The notes under the pieces: model-generated
Seen by the model: only the letters and a program-made list of their open reading frames with translations
What the model was told of the DNA's origin: nothing
Databases searched by the model: none
Made by a program: the position numbers and the translations under genes
Assembly (NCBI RefSeq): GCF_051961875.1
Contig: NZ_JBQCCV010000098.1
Location: 1-24,882, forward strand
DNA: 24,882 nt
Reading direction: 5' to 3'
Origin: Intrasporangium_A sp051961875
GTDB lineage: Bacteria > Actinomycetota > Actinomycetes > Actinomycetales > Dermatophilaceae
Shown here: piece by piece, positions 21,424 through 24,882 of the stretch
Numbering within the stretch: the first letter of the stretch is position 1
How the letters are laid out: each line of letters opens with the position of its first letter

Positions 21424-22608
21424 ATGGACTGGCCGAGCGTCCGTTTCGAGAATGTCGCCTGGACCTCACGCTTCGAGGGCCTCATGCCCGCCTCGCGCCG
21501 GCAGCGACGGGCCACCCCCGACACCTACTCGGTGGCCCACGTGCCCCACATCGCCGAGGTGCCCGTCTCGCTCGCCGGTGATGTCGCCGGCGACCTCGAC
21601 GACGCGCAGCGCAGCCTCTCCGTCTTCGACGCCGGCGGCGGGGGAGAGGTGGCGCCCTTCGTGTCCGTGCTCCTTCGCTCCGAGAGCGCGGCGAGCTCGC
21701 AGATCGAGAACCTGACGTCGTCCGCTCGCGCACTGGCGGAGGCGGAGATCGGGGAGGGGGACCGGGCCAATGCCTCGGCCATCCTGGGCAACGTCCGGGC
21801 AATGCGTGCCGCGATCGACCTGGCAGGCGCGCTCGACGAGGCCGCCATCCTCGCGATGCACGCAGCATTGCTCCGCCAAGACCTCGGTCACGAGGCCGGA
21901 GCCTGGCGCTCGCAACCCGTGTGGATCGGGGGAACGGCCCACCACCCGTCGGGTGCGGCCTTCGTACCACCCCTCGCCGAGCACGTGCCCGGGCTGATCG
22001 CCGACCTCGTCTCGTTCATGGACCGGGACGATCTGCCGCCGCTCGCGTTGGCAGCCCTGGCACACGCGCAGTTCGAGACGATCCACCCGTTCACCGACGG
22101 GAACGGACGGATCGGTCGTGCCCTTTTGCACGCGATCCTTCTCAACACGGGAGCGGCCCGGCATGTCACGGTCCCCATCTCTGCAGGCCTGCTGGCAGCT
22201 CGGGACGAGTACTTCGCGGCCCTGACGGCATACCGGGAGGGTGACGTCGAGCCGATCCTGCGGAGCGTGGCCGAGGCCGCACGGGCCGGGGTCCTCGTGG
22301 GCCGGCACCTGGTCAGCCGACTCCGAGAGGTGCGCGAGGAGTGGGACGCCCGTTTGACCGTCCGCTCGGACGCCACGGTCCGGCGCGTCGCCGACCTGCT
22401 CCTGCGCCAACCCGTAGTGACCGCGCGCCTGGTCATCGACACGTGTGAGGTGTCCGCACCGACGGCGCAGACGGCGCTGCGGAGCTTGGGCGAAGCGGCT
22501 GTGCTCGTCGATTCAACCGGTCGCAGCCGGGGGCGCGTCTACCGTTCGCCCGAGGTGCTCGACGCCCTCGACAGCTATGCGGAAGCGATCGGTCGGCGCG
22601 TCGGGTGA
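21424..22608 (+). CDS. Fic family protein, class II (N-terminal inhibitory motif), C-terminal winged helix
   Basis: A 394-residue Fic protein. The N-terminal part is the usual Fic_N region. SSQIEN at residues 91-96 fits the (S/T)xxxE(G/N) inhibitory helix motif, so it is a self-inhibited class II type. The catalytic loop HPFTDGNGRIGR (221-232) is fully canonical, with H221 and the ATP-phosphate-binding NGRxxR. Fic enzymes transfer AMP (rarely other groups) to hydroxyl groups of target proteins. The C-terminal 80 residues (ATVRRVADLLLRQPVVTARLVIDTCEVSAPTAQTALRSL) read as a winged helix, which could bind the palindrome upstream. ATG 21424 follows AAAGGGG; a longer GTG start at 21361 would overlap the operator. 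Confidence 0.92.
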   Translation: MDWPSVRFENVAWTSRFEGLMPASRRQRRATPDTYSVAHVPHIAEVPVSLAGDVAGDLDDAQRSLSVFDAGGGGEVAPFVSVLLRSESAASSQIENLTSSARALAEAEIGEGDRANASAILGNVRAMRAAIDLAGALDEAAILAMHAALLRQDLGHEAGAWRSQPVWIGGTAHHPSGAAFVPPLAEHVPGLIADLVSFMDRDDLPPLALAALAHAQFETIHPFTDGNGRIGRALLHAILLNTGAARHVTVPISAGLLAARDEYFAALTAYREGDVEPILRSVAEAARAGVLVGRHLVSRLREVREEWDARLTVRSDATVRRVADLLLRQPVVTARLVIDTCEVSAPTAQTALRSLGEAAVLVDSTGRSRGRVYRSPEVLDALDSYAEAIGRRVG

Positions 22609-22691
22609 CGGGGAGCCGTGCCGTTGGGGGCTTGAAAAGCCGCGGCAACGTGCACCAGGGGGGAGACCGGGACAGATGGTCGTCAGGCGCA

Positions 22692-22719
22692 TTCTGACAT
22701 AATGTCGATTATCGGCGTT
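22692..22719 (-). other. dif: Candidate chromosome dimer resolution site dif (XerC/XerD)
   Basis: On the minus strand the 28 bp read as an 11-bp XerC arm AACGCCGATAA, a 6-bp centre TCGACA and an 11-bp XerD arm TTATGTCAGAA. From memory the actinobacterial dif consensus is TTCRCCGATAA / TVNACA / TTATGTCAAGT. The core CCGATAATCGACATTATGTCA agrees throughout, and mismatches fall at the outer ends. The site lies in an intergenic, AT-richer spot in a very GC-rich region. The dif site marks the replication terminus. Confidence 0.8.
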
Positions 22720-22781
22720 CCGCATAGGGCCCCTTGAGTACACTGCGAGCCCATGCAGGACCAGCAAACGGGGCGCGATTC

Positions 22782-22946
22782 ATGGTCCACGTCGGTGTGT
22801 GGGCATATGGGACAGGCCGCGCCGTGAGTGAGCCGGCCGCAGCAGGCGGTAACGGGATCGTCGTGCTGACCGGGCCACCGTGTGCCGGCAAGTCATCGAC
22901 GGCCCGGCTGCTCGCAGGCGCGTCGTCGCTCGGGCGCAGAAGCTGA
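22782..22946 (+). pseudogene. Truncated P-loop kinase/ATPase N-terminal fragment
   Basis: The frame from ATG 22782 (or, more likely, GTG 22824) reads to GGNGIVVLTGPPCAGKSSTARLLAG, a perfect start of a zeta-toxin/AAA-type small-molecule kinase. It contains Walker A GPPCAGKSS. It stops at 22946 after only 40-54 residues, when such proteins need at least 150. No Walker B, lid or substrate residues are present, and the next gene's stop codon is only 6 nt away. A deletion that removed the rest of the gene is the simplest reading. It lies about 100 bp from the dif site. Confidence 0.6.
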
Positions 22947-22952
22947 CCGGCC

Positions 22953-24881
<1,929 letters not shown>

Positions 24882-24882
24882 G

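Overview
The window is very GC-rich (codon third positions almost all G or C), densely coded and free of recognisable tRNA/rRNA genes, CRISPR arrays or complete insertion sequences. The gene set (a CE1758/CE1759-type flavin monooxygenase/reductase pair, DUF2695, DUF2332, GCS2-type ligase, UvrA2-type ATPase), the frequent GTG starts and the many TANNNT boxes 6-8 nt before start codons point to an actinobacterium, probably Micrococcales and perhaps Intrasporangiaceae-like. That placement is inference.

Layout. 1-1289 is the C-terminal part of glycine dehydrogenase gcvP. 1360-5184 holds a GCS2-family ligase, a histidine phosphatase, a PhzF-like protein and a SpoU RNA methyltransferase. 5185-5338 is a signal-rich divergent spacer with 11-bp repeats and a MarR-like operator. 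5339-7122 is a two-gene flavin operon whose monooxygenase is interrupted by an in-frame TGA; it ends at a 66-bp palindrome facing lhgO (7242-8444). 8445-11764 holds DUF2695, YciO, and a DUF2332/aldo-keto reductase pair overlapping by GTGA. 11837-14177 is a MocR-type regulator and an EamA transporter whose start codons overlap inside one CATG. 14178-16697 is a looser, accessory-looking stretch: a decayed 5' duplicate of a serine hydrolase gene, a 66-aa orphan ORF, the intact serine hydrolase, and a lone ABC-type ATPase. 16804-18036 is an ArsR/AHSA1/SRPBCC operon whose last gene carries a 1-nt frameshift. 18072-21276 carries rlmC, a hemerythrin protein and an APC permease. 21424-22608 is a self-inhibited-type Fic protein behind a palindromic operator.

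At 22692-22719 there is a close match to the actinobacterial dif (XerC/XerD) site, which would place the window at the chromosome replication terminus. Beside it are a truncated P-loop kinase-like fragment and, on the minus strand running out of the window, a UvrA2-like ATPase.

I do not see a single new multi-gene system. The strongest observations are the dif site, three separately damaged genes or gene remnants plus one nonsense codon, the operator-like repeat clusters at 5212-5316 and 21385-21417, and a dispersed GGTATGCCGCTCAGCCC-type repeat. Translations were read by eye; family names rest on recognised motifs, not on searches.
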